From Pseudomonas agarici (lineage in GTDB: Bacteria; Pseudomonadota; Gammaproteobacteria; Pseudomonadales; Pseudomonadaceae), in assembly GCF_900109755.1 (NCBI RefSeq), contig NZ_FOAR01000026.1:20218-84217 (forward strand): DNA of 64,000 nt, given 5' to 3'. The position numbers were made by a program, and so were the translations under genes. This document shows, piece after piece, positions 45,192-54,484 of the stretch (positions are counted from its first letter, which is position 1; every line of letters starts with the position of its first letter). The notes under the pieces were generated by a model, which saw only the letters and a program-made list of their open reading frames with translations, was not told the DNA's origin and did not search any database.

Positions 45192-46334
45192 TCAGTTCGC
45201 GGCGCTTTTTGGCAAATCGGTATCGGCGCTCAGTTCACGCACCGCGATATAACGCTGGCTGCGGCGGGTGCGATCCAGCACCTGCCCGACCAACTGCCCG
45301 CAGGCAGCGTCAATGTCTTCGCCGCGAGTGGTGCGCACCGTGACGTTGTAACCAGCCTGGTGCAACAGATCCTGGAAACGCCGGATCGCATTATTGCTCG
45401 GGCGCTCATAGCCTGAATGCGGGAACGCGTTGAACGGGATCAGGTTGATCTTGCACGGCGTATCCTTGAGCAGCTCGATCATCTCAAGCGCATGCTCGAC
45501 CTGATCATTGACATCCTTGAGCAGGGTGTATTCAACGGTCAGGACGCGCTTCTCGCCAAGGGTCGCCATATAGCGACGGCACGATTCGAGCAACATCTTA
45601 AGCGGATACTTCTTGTTGATCGGCACCAATTGGTTACGCAATGCGTCATTCGGTGCGTGCAGCGACAACGCCAGGGACACGTCGACATGCTCGGCCAGCA
45701 CGTCGATCATCGGCACCACGCCGGAAGTCGACAAAGTCACCCGACGCTTGGAGATGCCGTAGCCCAGGTCGTCCATCATCAGGCGCATGGCGGCAATGAC
45801 ATTGTCGAAGTTGAGCAACGGCTCGCCCATGCCCATCATCACCACATTGGTAATGGCGCGGTCGATGGTGGCCGGGACGCTGCCGAAGGATTTGTTGGCA
45901 ATCCACACCTGGCCGATCACTTCGGCGGCGGTGAGGTTGCTGTTGAAACCTTGCTTGCCAGTGGAGCAGAAACTGCAATCCAGGGCACAGCCTGCCTGGG
46001 ACGAAACGCACAAGGTGCCACGCTTGCCCTGGGGAATGTAGACGGTCTCGACACAGCTGCCGGACGCCACGCGCACCACCCATTTACGGGTGCCATCGGC
46101 GGAAATGTCCTCGCTGACGATTTCAGGACCGCGAACCTCAGCAACAGCCTTGAGCTTTTCGCGCAAGGCCTTGCTGACGTTCGTCATGGCATCGAAATCA
46201 TCGACGCCAAAGTGGTGAATCCACTTCATGACCTGACCGGCACGGAAACGCTTTTCCCCGATTGAGTCGAAGAATTGTTCCATTTCCGGTTGAGTCAAAC
46301 CCAACAGGTTGGTTTTGCCGATCGATGTCGTCAT
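45192..46334 (-). CDS. rlmN: 23S rRNA/tRNA adenine-C2 methyltransferase RlmN
   Basis: A 380-aa radical SAM enzyme methylating A2503 of 23S rRNA and A37 of some tRNAs. The cluster motif CALDCSFC, GMGEPLLNFDNV, and the C-terminal methyl-carrier Cys in DIDAACGQLVG are intact. Start 46334, 28 bp after ndk. Confidence 0.96.
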   Translation of the reverse strand: MTTSIGKTNLLGLTQPEMEQFFDSIGEKRFRAGQVMKWIHHFGVDDFDAMTNVSKALREKLKAVAEVRGPEIVSEDISADGTRKWVVRVASGSCVETVYIPQGKRGTLCVSSQAGCALDCSFCSTGKQGFNSNLTAAEVIGQVWIANKSFGSVPATIDRAITNVVMMGMGEPLLNFDNVIAAMRLMMDDLGYGISKRRVTLSTSGVVPMIDVLAEHVDVSLALSLHAPNDALRNQLVPINKKYPLKMLLESCRRYMATLGEKRVLTVEYTLLKDVNDQVEHALEMIELLKDTPCKINLIPFNAFPHSGYERPSNNAIRRFQDLLHQAGYNVTVRTTRGEDIDAACGQLVGQVLDRTRRSQRYIAVRELSADTDLPKSAAN

Positions 46335-46362
46335 GGTTTCATCCTCACTCCAAAGCCTTCGC

Positions 46363-46788
46363 TTAGCGAGTGGTTACTTCGGTAGCCGCGAAGAAGTACG
46401 AGATTTCGCGAGCAGCAGCGGCTTCGGAGTCCGAACCGTGTACAGCGTTGGCATCGATGGATTCGGCGAAATCGGCACGGATGGTGCCGGCGGCGGCTTC
46501 TTTAGGGTTGGTGGCGCCCATCAGTTCACGGTTCAGAGCGATAGCGTTTTCGCCTTCCAGAACCTGGACAACCACAGGGCCGGAGATCATGAAAGCCACC
46601 AGATCGCCGAAGAAACCGCGAGCGCTGTGCTCAGCGTAGAAGCCTTCGGCCTCGGCCTTGGACAGTTGCTTGAGTTTCGACGCGACAACGCGCAGGCCGG
46701 CTTTTTCGAAACGGGTAGTAATCTCGCCGATAACGTTTTTTGCAACAGCGTCAGGCTTGATGATGGAGAAAGTGCGTTGAACAGCCAT
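46363..46788 (-). CDS. ndk: nucleoside diphosphate kinase
   Basis: A 141-aa enzyme. It starts MAVQRTFSIIKPDAV and has the phospho-histidine motif NAVHGSDS at about residues 115-122. It phosphorylates NDPs to NTPs. It is separated from the isc operon by a strong hairpin, so it has its own promoter. Confidence 0.97.
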   Translation of the reverse strand: MAVQRTFSIIKPDAVAKNVIGEITTRFEKAGLRVVASKLKQLSKAEAEGFYAEHSARGFFGDLVAFMISGPVVVQVLEGENAIALNRELMGATNPKEAAAGTIRADFAESIDANAVHGSDSEAAAAREISYFFAATEVTTR

Positions 46789-46819
46789 GGTGTAACTCCA
46801 GAAACGATAGTTTGCGAAA

Positions 46820-46847
46820 AATTAAACCCGCGAATTATACGCGGGTT
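46820..46847 (-). terminator. terminator at the end of the isc operon
   Basis: On the minus strand AACCCGCG pairs with CGCGGGTT (46825-46847), followed by TAATTTTT. It lies 34 bp after iscX. Confidence 0.85.
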
Positions 46848-46880
46848 CTCGGGTATTGCCTAACTGCGTAGGGTGCAAAC

Positions 46881-47081
46881 TCAGCCCGCTTCATCGATCC
46901 AGGCGAGCTGAATAGCTTCGAGAACCTTTTCGCCACCGCGCTTAGGATCGTCATCAAACCCCGGCAACGTGACGACCCAATTGTGAAGATCGACGAAGTT
47001 CACGTAACGCGGGTCCACCTCAGGCCTGCGTTCCGCCAGCTCGATGGCGATGTCCGACACATTAGTCCACTTGAGACTCAT
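46881..47081 (-). CDS. iscX: Fe-S assembly protein IscX
   Basis: A 66-aa acidic protein that binds IscS and modulates desulfurase activity. Family patterns: MSLKWTNVSDIAIELAERRP, DPRYVNFVDLHNWV and ending AWIDEAG. The ATG at 47081 is preceded by GGGGAG and is chosen over the GTG at 47084. Last gene of the operon. Confidence 0.93.
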   Translation of the reverse strand: MSLKWTNVSDIAIELAERRPEVDPRYVNFVDLHNWVVTLPGFDDDPKRGGEKVLEAIQLAWIDEAG

Positions 47082-47095
47082 CACAACTCCCCGAG

Positions 47096-47479
47096 TCAGT
47101 GCGGCGCCTCGGCCGCAAGGTTGAGCGTATACTTAGGAAACTCTATCGTCAGATCTTCCTCCCCGACGACTATCTGGCAGGACAAGCGTGATTGCGCCTC
47201 CAGCCCCCAAGCCTTGTCCAGTAAATCTTCTTCCAGTTCGTCGGCCTCGTTCAGCGAATCGAAGCCCTCGCGAACAACACAGTGGCAGGTGGTACACGCG
47301 CAGACACCACCGCAGGCACTCTCGATTTCGATTTCGCCATCGTGACCATGCCCATACTCAAGCCGCTGCTCGTTGTTATACTTCTTTACCAATTCGAAAA
47401 TGGAAGTACCCGGTTCAGCGTCCAAAACCGCCCCTTCCGGACAGAACTTCTCATGGGGAAGAAAAATCACCTGCGGCAT
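47096..47479 (-). CDS. fdx: ISC-type 2Fe-2S ferredoxin with an insertion
   Basis: A 127-aa adrenodoxin-type ferredoxin. The cluster ligands are in ESACGGVCACTTCHC, with the last Cys in SRLSC. Most ISC ferredoxins, including those of other pseudomonads as I recall them, are about 111-113 aa. Here about 15 extra residues (around KKYNNEQRLEYGHGHDG) lie just before the first ligand Cys. The frame is clean and flanks are normal, so the insertion seems real. Partner of the IscU/IscS machine. Confidence 0.93.
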   Translation of the reverse strand: MPQVIFLPHEKFCPEGAVLDAEPGTSIFELVKKYNNEQRLEYGHGHDGEIEIESACGGVCACTTCHCVVREGFDSLNEADELEEDLLDKAWGLEAQSRLSCQIVVGEEDLTIEFPKYTLNLAAEAPH

Positions 47480-47481
47480 TG

Positions 47482-49344
47482 TTATTCCTCAATCTCATTC
47501 AGGTTGCGCCCCGCCAGGGCAGCTTTCACCGTTGAATCCAGGCGGCGGGCGGCAAAGGCATCGGTCACTTGCGACAGGCGCTTGGTTTGTTGCTCGATGG
47601 CATAACCGTCGGTGCCTTTCATCAACTCACCCAATTCTCGCATCTGCAGCTCGATGACCCTGCGCTCTTCGTCATCAAGCAGGCGTTTGCCATCTGCCTC
47701 AAGGGCGCCCTGCACCGCTTCGATCAAGCGCTGGGCATCGACCTGTTGCTCACGCAGCACGCGGGCAACCTTATCGTCGCCGGCATATTGGAAGGAATCC
47801 TTGAGCATCCGGGCCACTTCACCATCGGTCAGGCCATACGATGGCTTGACCTGGACGCCCGCCTCGACACCCGAACCCAGCTCGCGGGCCGTGACATTGA
47901 GCAGGCCGTCGGCATCGACCTGGAAGGTCACGCGGATCTTCGCCGCACCGGCAACCATCGCCGGAATACCTCGCAGTTCGAAGCGAGCCAGGGAACGGCA
48001 GTCGCTGATCAGCTCACGTTCGCCTTGCAGCACGTGAATCGCCATGGCCGACTGACCGTCCTTGTAGGTGGTGAAATCCTGGGCACGGGCCACGGGAATA
48101 GTGGTGTTGCGCGGGATCACCTTCTCCATCAACCCGCCCATGGTCTCCAAGCCCAGGGACAGCGGAATCACATCGAGCAGCAACAACTCGTCACCGTCGC
48201 GCTTGTTGCCAGCCAGTGTATCGGCCTGGATCGCGGCGCCGATGGCCACTACTTGATCCGGGTCGATTTCGGTCAGCGGCTGGCGACCGAACATCTCGGC
48301 CACGGCCTCGCGCACTCGGGGTACGCGGGTCGAACCGCCCACCATGACCACCGCACGCACTTCTTCAAGCTCGACATTCGAATCACGCACGGCACGCCGG
48401 CACGCCTTGAGACTGCGGGCGACCATCGGTTCGATCAGCGCGTCAAACGCTTCACGAGTCAGTTGCCCGTGCCACACGCCATAGCTCACCTGGACCGAGG
48501 CAATGTCGGTGAGGGCTTCTTTCGCCGCACAGGCTGCCTGTAGCAAGCTGCGCTGAGCACCCGGATCGAGATCGGCGGACAAACCAGCCTGCTCGATGAT
48601 CCAGCCGGCAATCGCGTGATCGAAGTCATCACCGCCCAGGGCGCTGTCGCCGCCGGTAGCCAAGACCTCGAAGACCCCGCCGGTCAGGCGCAGGATAGAA
48701 ATATCGAAAGTGCCCCCACCCAGGTCGTAGATCGCGACCAGGCCTTCGGCATGCTGGTCCAGGCCATAAGCCACGGCGGCGGCGGTGGGCTCGTTGAGCA
48801 GGCGCAGCACGTTCAGGCCAGCCAGCCGGGCCGCATCCTTGGTCGCCTGGCGTTGAGCATCGTCGAAATAGGCCGGCACGGTGATCACCGCCCCTACCAG
48901 TTCACCACCCAGGGTCGCCTCGGCGCGGCGGCGCAACACCTTGAGGATATCGGCGGAAACTTCGACCGGGCTTTTGGGACCTTGGACAGTGTCGATGAAC
49001 GGCATGTGCGACTCACCGCCGACAAAGCGGTAAGGCAGTTGCTCGCCCAATTGCTTGACGTCCTCCAGGCCACGACCCATCAGGCGCTTCACGGACAACA
49101 CGGTATTGAACGGATCACTGGTGGCGGCAAGCTTGGCTGACTGGCCGACTTCGATGCGGTCGGCGTGATAGCGCACCGCAGACGGCAGGATCACCTGCCC
49201 GTCGGCGTCGGCCAGCGGCTCGCAAAGACCACTGCGCAATGCAGCGACCAGCGAATTGGTAGTACCCAAGTCAATCCCGACCGCCAGGCGACGCTGGTGC
49301 GGTTGGGGACTTTGGCCGGGTTCGGCGATCTGCAGTAGGGCCAT
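47482..49344 (-). CDS. hscA: Fe-S chaperone HscA (Hsp70 family)
   Basis: A 620-aa specialised Hsp70. Nucleotide domain with VGIDLGTTNSLVA, IYDLGGGTFDISIL and GGSTRVPRVREAV; then the substrate-binding domain that recognises the IscU LPPVK loop. It starts 51 bp after hscB and precedes fdx by 2 bp. Confidence 0.97.
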   Translation of the reverse strand: MALLQIAEPGQSPQPHQRRLAVGIDLGTTNSLVAALRSGLCEPLADADGQVILPSAVRYHADRIEVGQSAKLAATSDPFNTVLSVKRLMGRGLEDVKQLGEQLPYRFVGGESHMPFIDTVQGPKSPVEVSADILKVLRRRAEATLGGELVGAVITVPAYFDDAQRQATKDAARLAGLNVLRLLNEPTAAAVAYGLDQHAEGLVAIYDLGGGTFDISILRLTGGVFEVLATGGDSALGGDDFDHAIAGWIIEQAGLSADLDPGAQRSLLQAACAAKEALTDIASVQVSYGVWHGQLTREAFDALIEPMVARSLKACRRAVRDSNVELEEVRAVVMVGGSTRVPRVREAVAEMFGRQPLTEIDPDQVVAIGAAIQADTLAGNKRDGDELLLLDVIPLSLGLETMGGLMEKVIPRNTTIPVARAQDFTTYKDGQSAMAIHVLQGERELISDCRSLARFELRGIPAMVAGAAKIRVTFQVDADGLLNVTARELGSGVEAGVQVKPSYGLTDGEVARMLKDSFQYAGDDKVARVLREQQVDAQRLIEAVQGALEADGKRLLDDEERRVIELQMRELGELMKGTDGYAIEQQTKRLSQVTDAFAARRLDSTVKAALAGRNLNEIEE

Positions 49345-49395
49345 CGTTATCTGGACTTATCTGAATATCAGGCGTGCCACCGCAGCGGCACTGGG

Positions 49396-49917
49396 TTAAT
49401 CGTCGAGGCGCTCTTCTAACTGGCGCACTTCGTAGGTGAGCTTGTCGAGGAACTGCATGCGCCGCATCAGGCGTTCGGCCTGCTCACGTTGCGCGGCATC
49501 GTTCCAGCAGGCTGCGAAGCTGTCGTTCAATTGATTCTGCGCGGCCTTCAGGCGCTGCTTGAACACGACGATGCCCGGCAGGTCGGCATCGTCCTGCAGC
49601 TCCTCAAGCTCCTCGCGCCATTGCATCTGCTGCATCAGGAAGTCGGGGTCATGCACCGTGACTTCCAGCGGCAACTCACGACCGCCCATGGCGAGCAGGT
49701 AACGCGCGCGCTTGGCCGGACTCTTGAGCGTCTGGTAGGCCTCGTTGAGGCTCGCGGATTGCTCCAGGGCCCGCCGCTGCTCACGCTCGGAAGCGTCGGC
49801 AAAGCGATCCGGATGAACAGCGCGCGCCAACTCTCGGTAACGCACGGCCAACTGCTCGAGATCCAGCGTAAAGCTCGGCTGCAGCTCGAATAAAGCGTAA
49901 TGACAAGGAGTACCCAC
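49396..49917 (-). CDS. hscB: Fe-S co-chaperone HscB
   Basis: A 173-aa J-domain protein. The HPD motif is in AVHPDRFADA at about residues 31-39, followed by a coiled IscU-binding C-terminal domain. The GTG at 49917 gives the family start (GTPCHYALFELQPSF) with GAGG upstream; the ATG at 49956 runs into iscA and lacks support. Confidence 0.95.
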   Translation of the reverse strand: MGTPCHYALFELQPSFTLDLEQLAVRYRELARAVHPDRFADASEREQRRALEQSASLNEAYQTLKSPAKRARYLLAMGGRELPLEVTVHDPDFLMQQMQWREELEELQDDADLPGIVVFKQRLKAAQNQLNDSFAACWNDAAQREQAERLMRRMQFLDKLTYEVRQLEERLDD

Positions 49918-49925
49918 ACATAGCC

Positions 49926-50249
49926 TCAGATGTTGAAGCTTTCGCCGCAGCCACACTCACCGCGCACGTTGGGGTTGTTGAATTTGAAGCCTTCGTTCAA
50001 CCCTTCCTTGACGAAATCCAGTTCGGTGCCATCCAGGTACGTGAGGCTTTTGGGGTCGATGATCACTTTCTCGCCGTGACTCTCGAACACCTGATCCTCG
50101 GAAACCACCTCGTCGACGAACTCCAGCACATAGGCAAGGCCGGAACAGCCCGTGGTGCGAACACCCAGACGAATCCCTTCACCCTTGCCGCGCCCGTCAA
50201 GGGAGCGTCGCACGTGCCGAGCAGCCGCTTCTGTCATGCTGATAGCCAT
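49926..50249 (-). CDS. iscA: A-type Fe-S carrier IscA
   Basis: A 107-aa protein with the three conserved cysteines: TTGCSGL at about residues 34-36 and GECGCGES near the C terminus. It carries iron or clusters for 4Fe-4S assembly. Part of the iscRSUA-hscBA-fdx-iscX operon. Confidence 0.97.
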   Translation of the reverse strand: MAISMTEAAARHVRRSLDGRGKGEGIRLGVRTTGCSGLAYVLEFVDEVVSEDQVFESHGEKVIIDPKSLTYLDGTELDFVKEGLNEGFKFNNPNVRGECGCGESFNI

Positions 50250-50286
50250 CGTTGACTCCTTACTTTTCGCTTGAACGCCGGATCCT

Positions 50287-50673
50287 TCAGATCAGGCCTT
50301 TCTTCTGCTTGTAGTCGCGAACGGCAGCCTTGATGGCGTCTTCGGCGAGTACCGAGCAGTGGATTTTCACCGGCGGCAGAGCCAGCTCTTCAGCCAACTG
50401 AGTGTTCTTGATGGTCTCTGCTTCATCCAGAGTCTTGCCTTTCATCCACTCGGTCGCCAGGGAGCTGGAGGCGATGGCCGAACCGCAACCGTAGGTCTTG
50501 AACTTGGCATCTTCGATAACGCCCTGCTCGTTGACTTTGATCTGCAGGCGCATCACGTCGCCGCACGCCGGCGCGCCGACCATGCCGGTACCGACATCCG
50601 GGTCCTCGGCATTCATCTTGCCGACGTTGCGCGGGTTTTCGTAGTGGTCGATGACCTTTTCGCTGTAAGCCAT
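50287..50673 (-). CDS. iscU: Fe-S scaffold IscU
   Basis: A 128-aa scaffold. Cluster ligands are in GAPACGDVM, TYGCGSAIASS and KIHCSVLAED; the HscA-recognised LPPVK loop precedes the last Cys. The start at 50673 (MAYSEKVIDHYENPRN) is canonical, and the open frame beyond it is an artefact. Confidence 0.98.
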   Translation of the reverse strand: MAYSEKVIDHYENPRNVGKMNAEDPDVGTGMVGAPACGDVMRLQIKVNEQGVIEDAKFKTYGCGSAIASSSLATEWMKGKTLDEAETIKNTQLAEELALPPVKIHCSVLAEDAIKAAVRDYKQKKGLI

Positions 50674-50775
50674 GATACTTAATCCTCTCTCATCAGGGCC
50701 GCTCTTGAGACCCTGTAGTTGCGCTTGCGTCAGTCGCCGCGTCACTACAGGAGCTGTATCCGGCGGCTTCTATGG

Positions 50776-51990
50776 TTAGTGTGCCGCCCACTCGATCTTC
50801 GAGATATCGACGCCGTCTTTGAACATGTCCCACAGCGGCGACAGAGCGCGCAGCTTGGTCACGGCCTCGCAGACTTTCTGCGCGGCGTAATCGATTTCTT
50901 CCTCGGTGGTGAAACGGCCGAAGGTGAAGCGGATCGAGCTGTGTGCCAGTTCGTCGTTGCGGCCCAAGGCGCGCAACACATAGGAAGGCTCCAGCGAGGC
51001 GGAGGTACAGGCCGAACCGGAGGAAACCGCCAGATCCTTGAGCGCCATGATCAGCGACTCGCCTTCGACGTAGTTGAAGCTCAGGTTCAGGTTGTGCGGT
51101 ACACGGGCGGTCACGCTGCCGTTGACGTACAGTTCTTCCAGGTGCTCGACCTGCTTGTAGAAACGGTCGCTCAGAGCCTTGATTCGCACGTTCTCGGTGG
51201 CCATGTCTTCTTTGGCCACACGGAAGGCTTCGCCCATGCCGACGATCTGGTGGGTCGCCAGGGTGCCGGAGCGCATGCCACGCTCATGGCCGCCGCCGTG
51301 CATGGTCGCTTCGAGGCGCACACGCGGCTTGCGGCTCACATACAGCGCACCGATACCTTTGGGGCCGTAGGTTTTGTGGGCCGAGAAGGACATCAGGTCG
51401 ACCTTCAGCTTCTGCAAATCGATCTCGACCTTGCCAGTCGATTGGGCGGCATCTACGTGGAACAGCACACCGCGCGAACGGGTCAGCTCACCGATGGCGG
51501 CGATATCGTTGACGGTACCGATCTCGTTGTTCACGTGCATGATCGACACCAGGATGGTGTCGTCGCGCAAGACAGCTTCGACCATGGCCGGCGTAATCAG
51601 ACCATCTTCACCGGGCTCGATGTAAGTGACCTCGAAACCCTCACGCTCCAATTGGCGCGTGGTGTCGAGAACCGCCTTGTGCTCGATCTTGCTGGTGATC
51701 AGGTGCTTGCCCTTGGTGTGGTAGAAATGCGCGACACCCTTGATCGCCAGGTTGTCGGACTCGGTGGCACCTGAGGTCCAGACGATTTCACGGGGGTCGG
51801 CATTGACCAGATCAGCGACCTGGCGACGTGCGTTCTCGACGGACTCCTCGGCTTTCCAGCCAAACACGTGGGAACGCGAAGCCGGGTTGCCGAAATTTCC
51901 GTCAACCAATAGACACTCACTCATTTTCTGCGCGACACGCGGATCAACCGGTGTAGTTGCAGAGTAATCAAGGTAAATCGGCAATTTCAT
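50776..51990 (-). CDS. iscS: cysteine desulfurase IscS
   Basis: A 404-aa PLP enzyme delivering sulfur from cysteine. N terminus MKLPIYLDYSATTPVDPRV, PLP lysine in SFSAHKTYGPKG, and the persulfide Cys in the loop SSGSACTSASLEPSYVLRAL. The ATG at 51990 has TAGGAGATA upstream; a TTG at 51993 is less likely. Confidence 0.98.
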   Translation of the reverse strand: MKLPIYLDYSATTPVDPRVAQKMSECLLVDGNFGNPASRSHVFGWKAEESVENARRQVADLVNADPREIVWTSGATESDNLAIKGVAHFYHTKGKHLITSKIEHKAVLDTTRQLEREGFEVTYIEPGEDGLITPAMVEAVLRDDTILVSIMHVNNEIGTVNDIAAIGELTRSRGVLFHVDAAQSTGKVEIDLQKLKVDLMSFSAHKTYGPKGIGALYVSRKPRVRLEATMHGGGHERGMRSGTLATHQIVGMGEAFRVAKEDMATENVRIKALSDRFYKQVEHLEELYVNGSVTARVPHNLNLSFNYVEGESLIMALKDLAVSSGSACTSASLEPSYVLRALGRNDELAHSSIRFTFGRFTTEEEIDYAAQKVCEAVTKLRALSPLWDMFKDGVDISKIEWAAH

Positions 51991-52039
51991 CAACTATCTC
52001 CTAATCAGGCTGGCTGGCGCACCGCGGGCTCTTTGGCTG

Positions 52040-52531
52040 TCATTCGACGGCGGACGCTTCGATCTTATCCAGGCGTGGCGCCTTGCCATTACAGCGGCGC
52101 TGATCCTGACGCTGGGCGACTTCTTGTACCTCACGGCGAGTCACAAGGTCCGCCAAGCTGATACCACTGAGAAATTCGTGGATCTGCAGGCTGAGGTCGC
52201 ACCACAAGTGATGGGTCAAGCAGGTGTCGCCGGAGTGGCAATCACCGAGCCCCTGGCACTTGGTGGCGTCAACCGATTCATTCACTGCGTCGATCACCTG
52301 AGCAACCTGGATCCCCTGCATGTCACGCGACAGCTGGTAGCCGCCGCCCGGACCACGGACACTGGAGACCAGGTTGCTGCGACGCAACTTGGCGAAAAGC
52401 TGTTCGAGGTAGGACAGGGAGATGCCTTGGCGCTCGGAGATATCGGCCAGGGACACCGGCCCGTGCTGCGCGTGCAACGCCAGATCGAGCATGGCGGTCA
52501 CGGCATATCGGCCTTTTGTAGTCAGTCGCAT
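52040..52531 (-). CDS. iscR: Fe-S-sensing regulator IscR
   Basis: A 163-aa Rrf2-family regulator. N-terminal winged helix (MRLTTKGRYAVTAMLDLALH), and cluster ligands C92, C98, C104 and H107 in CQGLGDCHSGDTCLTHH, matching the classic spacing. Holo-IscR represses the isc operon through the site just upstream. Confidence 0.97.
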   Translation of the reverse strand: MRLTTKGRYAVTAMLDLALHAQHGPVSLADISERQGISLSYLEQLFAKLRRSNLVSSVRGPGGGYQLSRDMQGIQVAQVIDAVNESVDATKCQGLGDCHSGDTCLTHHLWCDLSLQIHEFLSGISLADLVTRREVQEVAQRQDQRRCNGKAPRLDKIEASAVE

Positions 52532-52572
52532 GGACAATTACCACGGAGTTACGGGATAGGTACGAGTATGCA

Positions 52573-52597
52573 ATTCCCGAGTATTTAAGTCAACTAT
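52573..52597. promoter_or_regulatory. IscR type 1 binding site
   Basis: On the minus strand the half-sites ATAGTTGACT and TACTCGGGAAT, 4 bp apart, closely follow the type 1 IscR consensus and lie 42 bp before iscR. A weaker second site (CTGACTAAAG.ACTGGGT) spans about 52601-52622. TTGACT within the first site may be the -35. Autoregulation is expected. Confidence 0.85.
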
Positions 52598-52783
52598 AAG
52601 ACCCAGTACTTTAGTCAGGTTTACCCGTAAAAGAGTGCGCGCATTATAGCAAAGTCCCCAGCGCAATGGCACTGATGCTAGCTCGGTGCGACTACTGACT
52701 CAGTGGCGCCCTTTCGGACGCCTGCGCCAGCGAGCCCATGGGAGCCGGTTCGCCAACGACGCGGCTGGCAAACCCAACGAGGA

Positions 52784-53569
52784 TCAACCTGTCTTGGCCT
52801 CACCCTCATTCTCATCTTTCACTTCGACAAAACCCTCACAGTGCAACTCCGGCAAGTCCTTGGCGCGGTAGTTGCTGCCCAGATCCTTCAGCGCACCGCA
52901 CATGTCTTCCAGACGTCCGTCGACCGCCTGCAAATGATCGAGCATCTGGCCGATGGCCCGCGCCACTGGGTCCGGCATATCCTCACCGACACCATAAGCA
53001 TCGAAGCCCAGCTTCTCGGCCATCGCTTTGCGCTTGGCCTGCTGCTGATCGTCGGATTTCATGATAATCCGTCCTGGGATACCCACCACCGTCGCCCCCG
53101 GCGGAACCGCCTTGGTCACTACCGCATTGGAGCCAACCTTGGCTCCAGCGCCGACAGCAAACGGCCCCAGCACCTTGGCCCCGGCACCGATGACCACGCC
53201 GTCCTCCAGGGTCGGATGACGCTTGCCCTTGTTCCAGCTGGTCCCTCCCAGGGTGACGCCTTGATAAATGGTCACGTCGTTGCCGATCTCGGCGGTTTCG
53301 CCAATCACGATGCCCATGCCATGGTCGATAAAGAAGCGTCGCCCGACCTTGGCGCCTGGGTGAATCTCGATGCCGGTCAACCAGCGGCCAAAGTTCGACA
53401 CCACCCGCGCCAGCCACTTCCAGCCCATCCCCCACAGCCAATGACTGAGGCGATGCAGCCAGATGGCGTGCATGCCGGGGTAGCAGGTCAGTACCTCAAA
53501 AGCATTGCGCGCCGCCGGGTCACGATGGAATACGCTCTGGATATCTTCACGCAAACGCTCGAACATCAT
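52784..53569 (-). CDS. cysE: serine O-acetyltransferase CysE
   Basis: A 261-aa enzyme making O-acetylserine for cysteine synthesis. It has an N-terminal helical domain and a left-handed beta-helix of hexapeptide repeats (GTSWNKGKRHPTLEDGVVIG, KVLGPFAVGAGAKVGSNAVV) with the catalytic His in DHGMGIVIGETAEIG. Its start overlaps the trmJ stop by one base (TAATG). Cysteine feeds IscS next door. Confidence 0.95.
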   Translation of the reverse strand: MMFERLREDIQSVFHRDPAARNAFEVLTCYPGMHAIWLHRLSHWLWGMGWKWLARVVSNFGRWLTGIEIHPGAKVGRRFFIDHGMGIVIGETAEIGNDVTIYQGVTLGGTSWNKGKRHPTLEDGVVIGAGAKVLGPFAVGAGAKVGSNAVVTKAVPPGATVVGIPGRIIMKSDDQQQAKRKAMAEKLGFDAYGVGEDMPDPVARAIGQMLDHLQAVDGRLEDMCGALKDLGSNYRAKDLPELHCEGFVEVKDENEGEAKTG

Positions 53570-54339
53570 TAATCCTTCCGTTTAAGAAGCTCGCCACGGG
53601 CCGCTTTCTGGGTTTCCGTGAGAATGCCACGCAATATATTCATTTCCGCTCGACTAACCGAGCTGCGTCCGTAAAGGCGGCGCAGGCGCGCCATCAGGTG
53701 CCGGGGCTTTTGCGGATCGAGAAACTCGATGGCCGTCAGCGTTTGTTCCAGATGCTCATAGAATCGCTCCAACTCATCCATGGTCGCCAGCTCACCACTG
53801 CGGGTGGACGCCACTTCATCCTTCTCGATCTTGTGCGGTTGGCCTTCGGCCGCCAACCACGCCATGCGCACCTCATAACTCAACACCTGCACCGCCGCCG
53901 CAAGGTTCAGCGAGCTGAATTCGGGATCCGATGGGATATGCACGTGGTAATGACAGCGCTGCAACTCGTCGTTTGTCAGGCCGCTGTCTTCACGACCGAA
54001 CACCAGGGCGATCTGCGCATCGTGTGCCGCCGCCTCGACCACCTTCACACCGCACTCGCGAGGATCGAGCAACGGCCACGGAATCCGCCGATCCCGCGCA
54101 CTGGTACCGAACACCAGTTTGCAGCCGCTCAGCGCATCCTCCAAGGTGGCGACGACCTGGGCGTTTGCAAGGATATCGGTGGCGCCGGCGGCACGTGCGT
54201 CAGCCTCATCGGACGGAAAGGTACGTGGTTCAACCAACACCAGGCGCGACAACCCCATGTTCTTCATGGCTCGCGCAGCCCCGCCGATATTGCCCGGATG
54301 ACTGGTATTGACCAAGACGACACGAATATTTTGCAACAC
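53569..54339 (-). CDS. trmJ: tRNA Cm32/Um32 methyltransferase TrmJ
   Basis: A 256-aa SPOUT methyltransferase. It has NTSHPGNIGGAARAMKNMGL at the start, LVFGREDSGLTNDEL for the SAM knot, and SLNLAAAVQVLSYEVR. It 2'-O-methylates position 32 of tRNAs. The GTG at 54339 gives the usual N terminus; the ATG at 54594 would read back through the suhB promoter and is rejected. Confidence 0.93.
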   Translation of the reverse strand: MLQNIRVVLVNTSHPGNIGGAARAMKNMGLSRLVLVEPRTFPSDEADARAAGATDILANAQVVATLEDALSGCKLVFGTSARDRRIPWPLLDPRECGVKVVEAAAHDAQIALVFGREDSGLTNDELQRCHYHVHIPSDPEFSSLNLAAAVQVLSYEVRMAWLAAEGQPHKIEKDEVASTRSGELATMDELERFYEHLEQTLTAIEFLDPQKPRHLMARLRRLYGRSSVSRAEMNILRGILTETQKAARGELLKRKD

Positions 54340-54421
54340 GAAGAGGCGCTCTCGGACAGGGCAAAGGGGAGCAAATCTTACAGAAGCGCTCAGGTTTACG
54401 CCACGAAGCTGAATGTCGTCC

Positions 54422-54449
54422 TTCACCGATAATACTTTTCTGTTAGAAT
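54422..54449 (+). promoter_or_regulatory. probable suhB promoter
   Basis: TTCACC (54422-54427) and TAGAAT (54444-54449) are 16 bp apart, 36 bp before the suhB start. Sigma-70-like. Confidence 0.55.
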
Positions 54450-54484
54450 ATTCGGCTTTCTTTAACACTCTAGGTGAAACGTCC

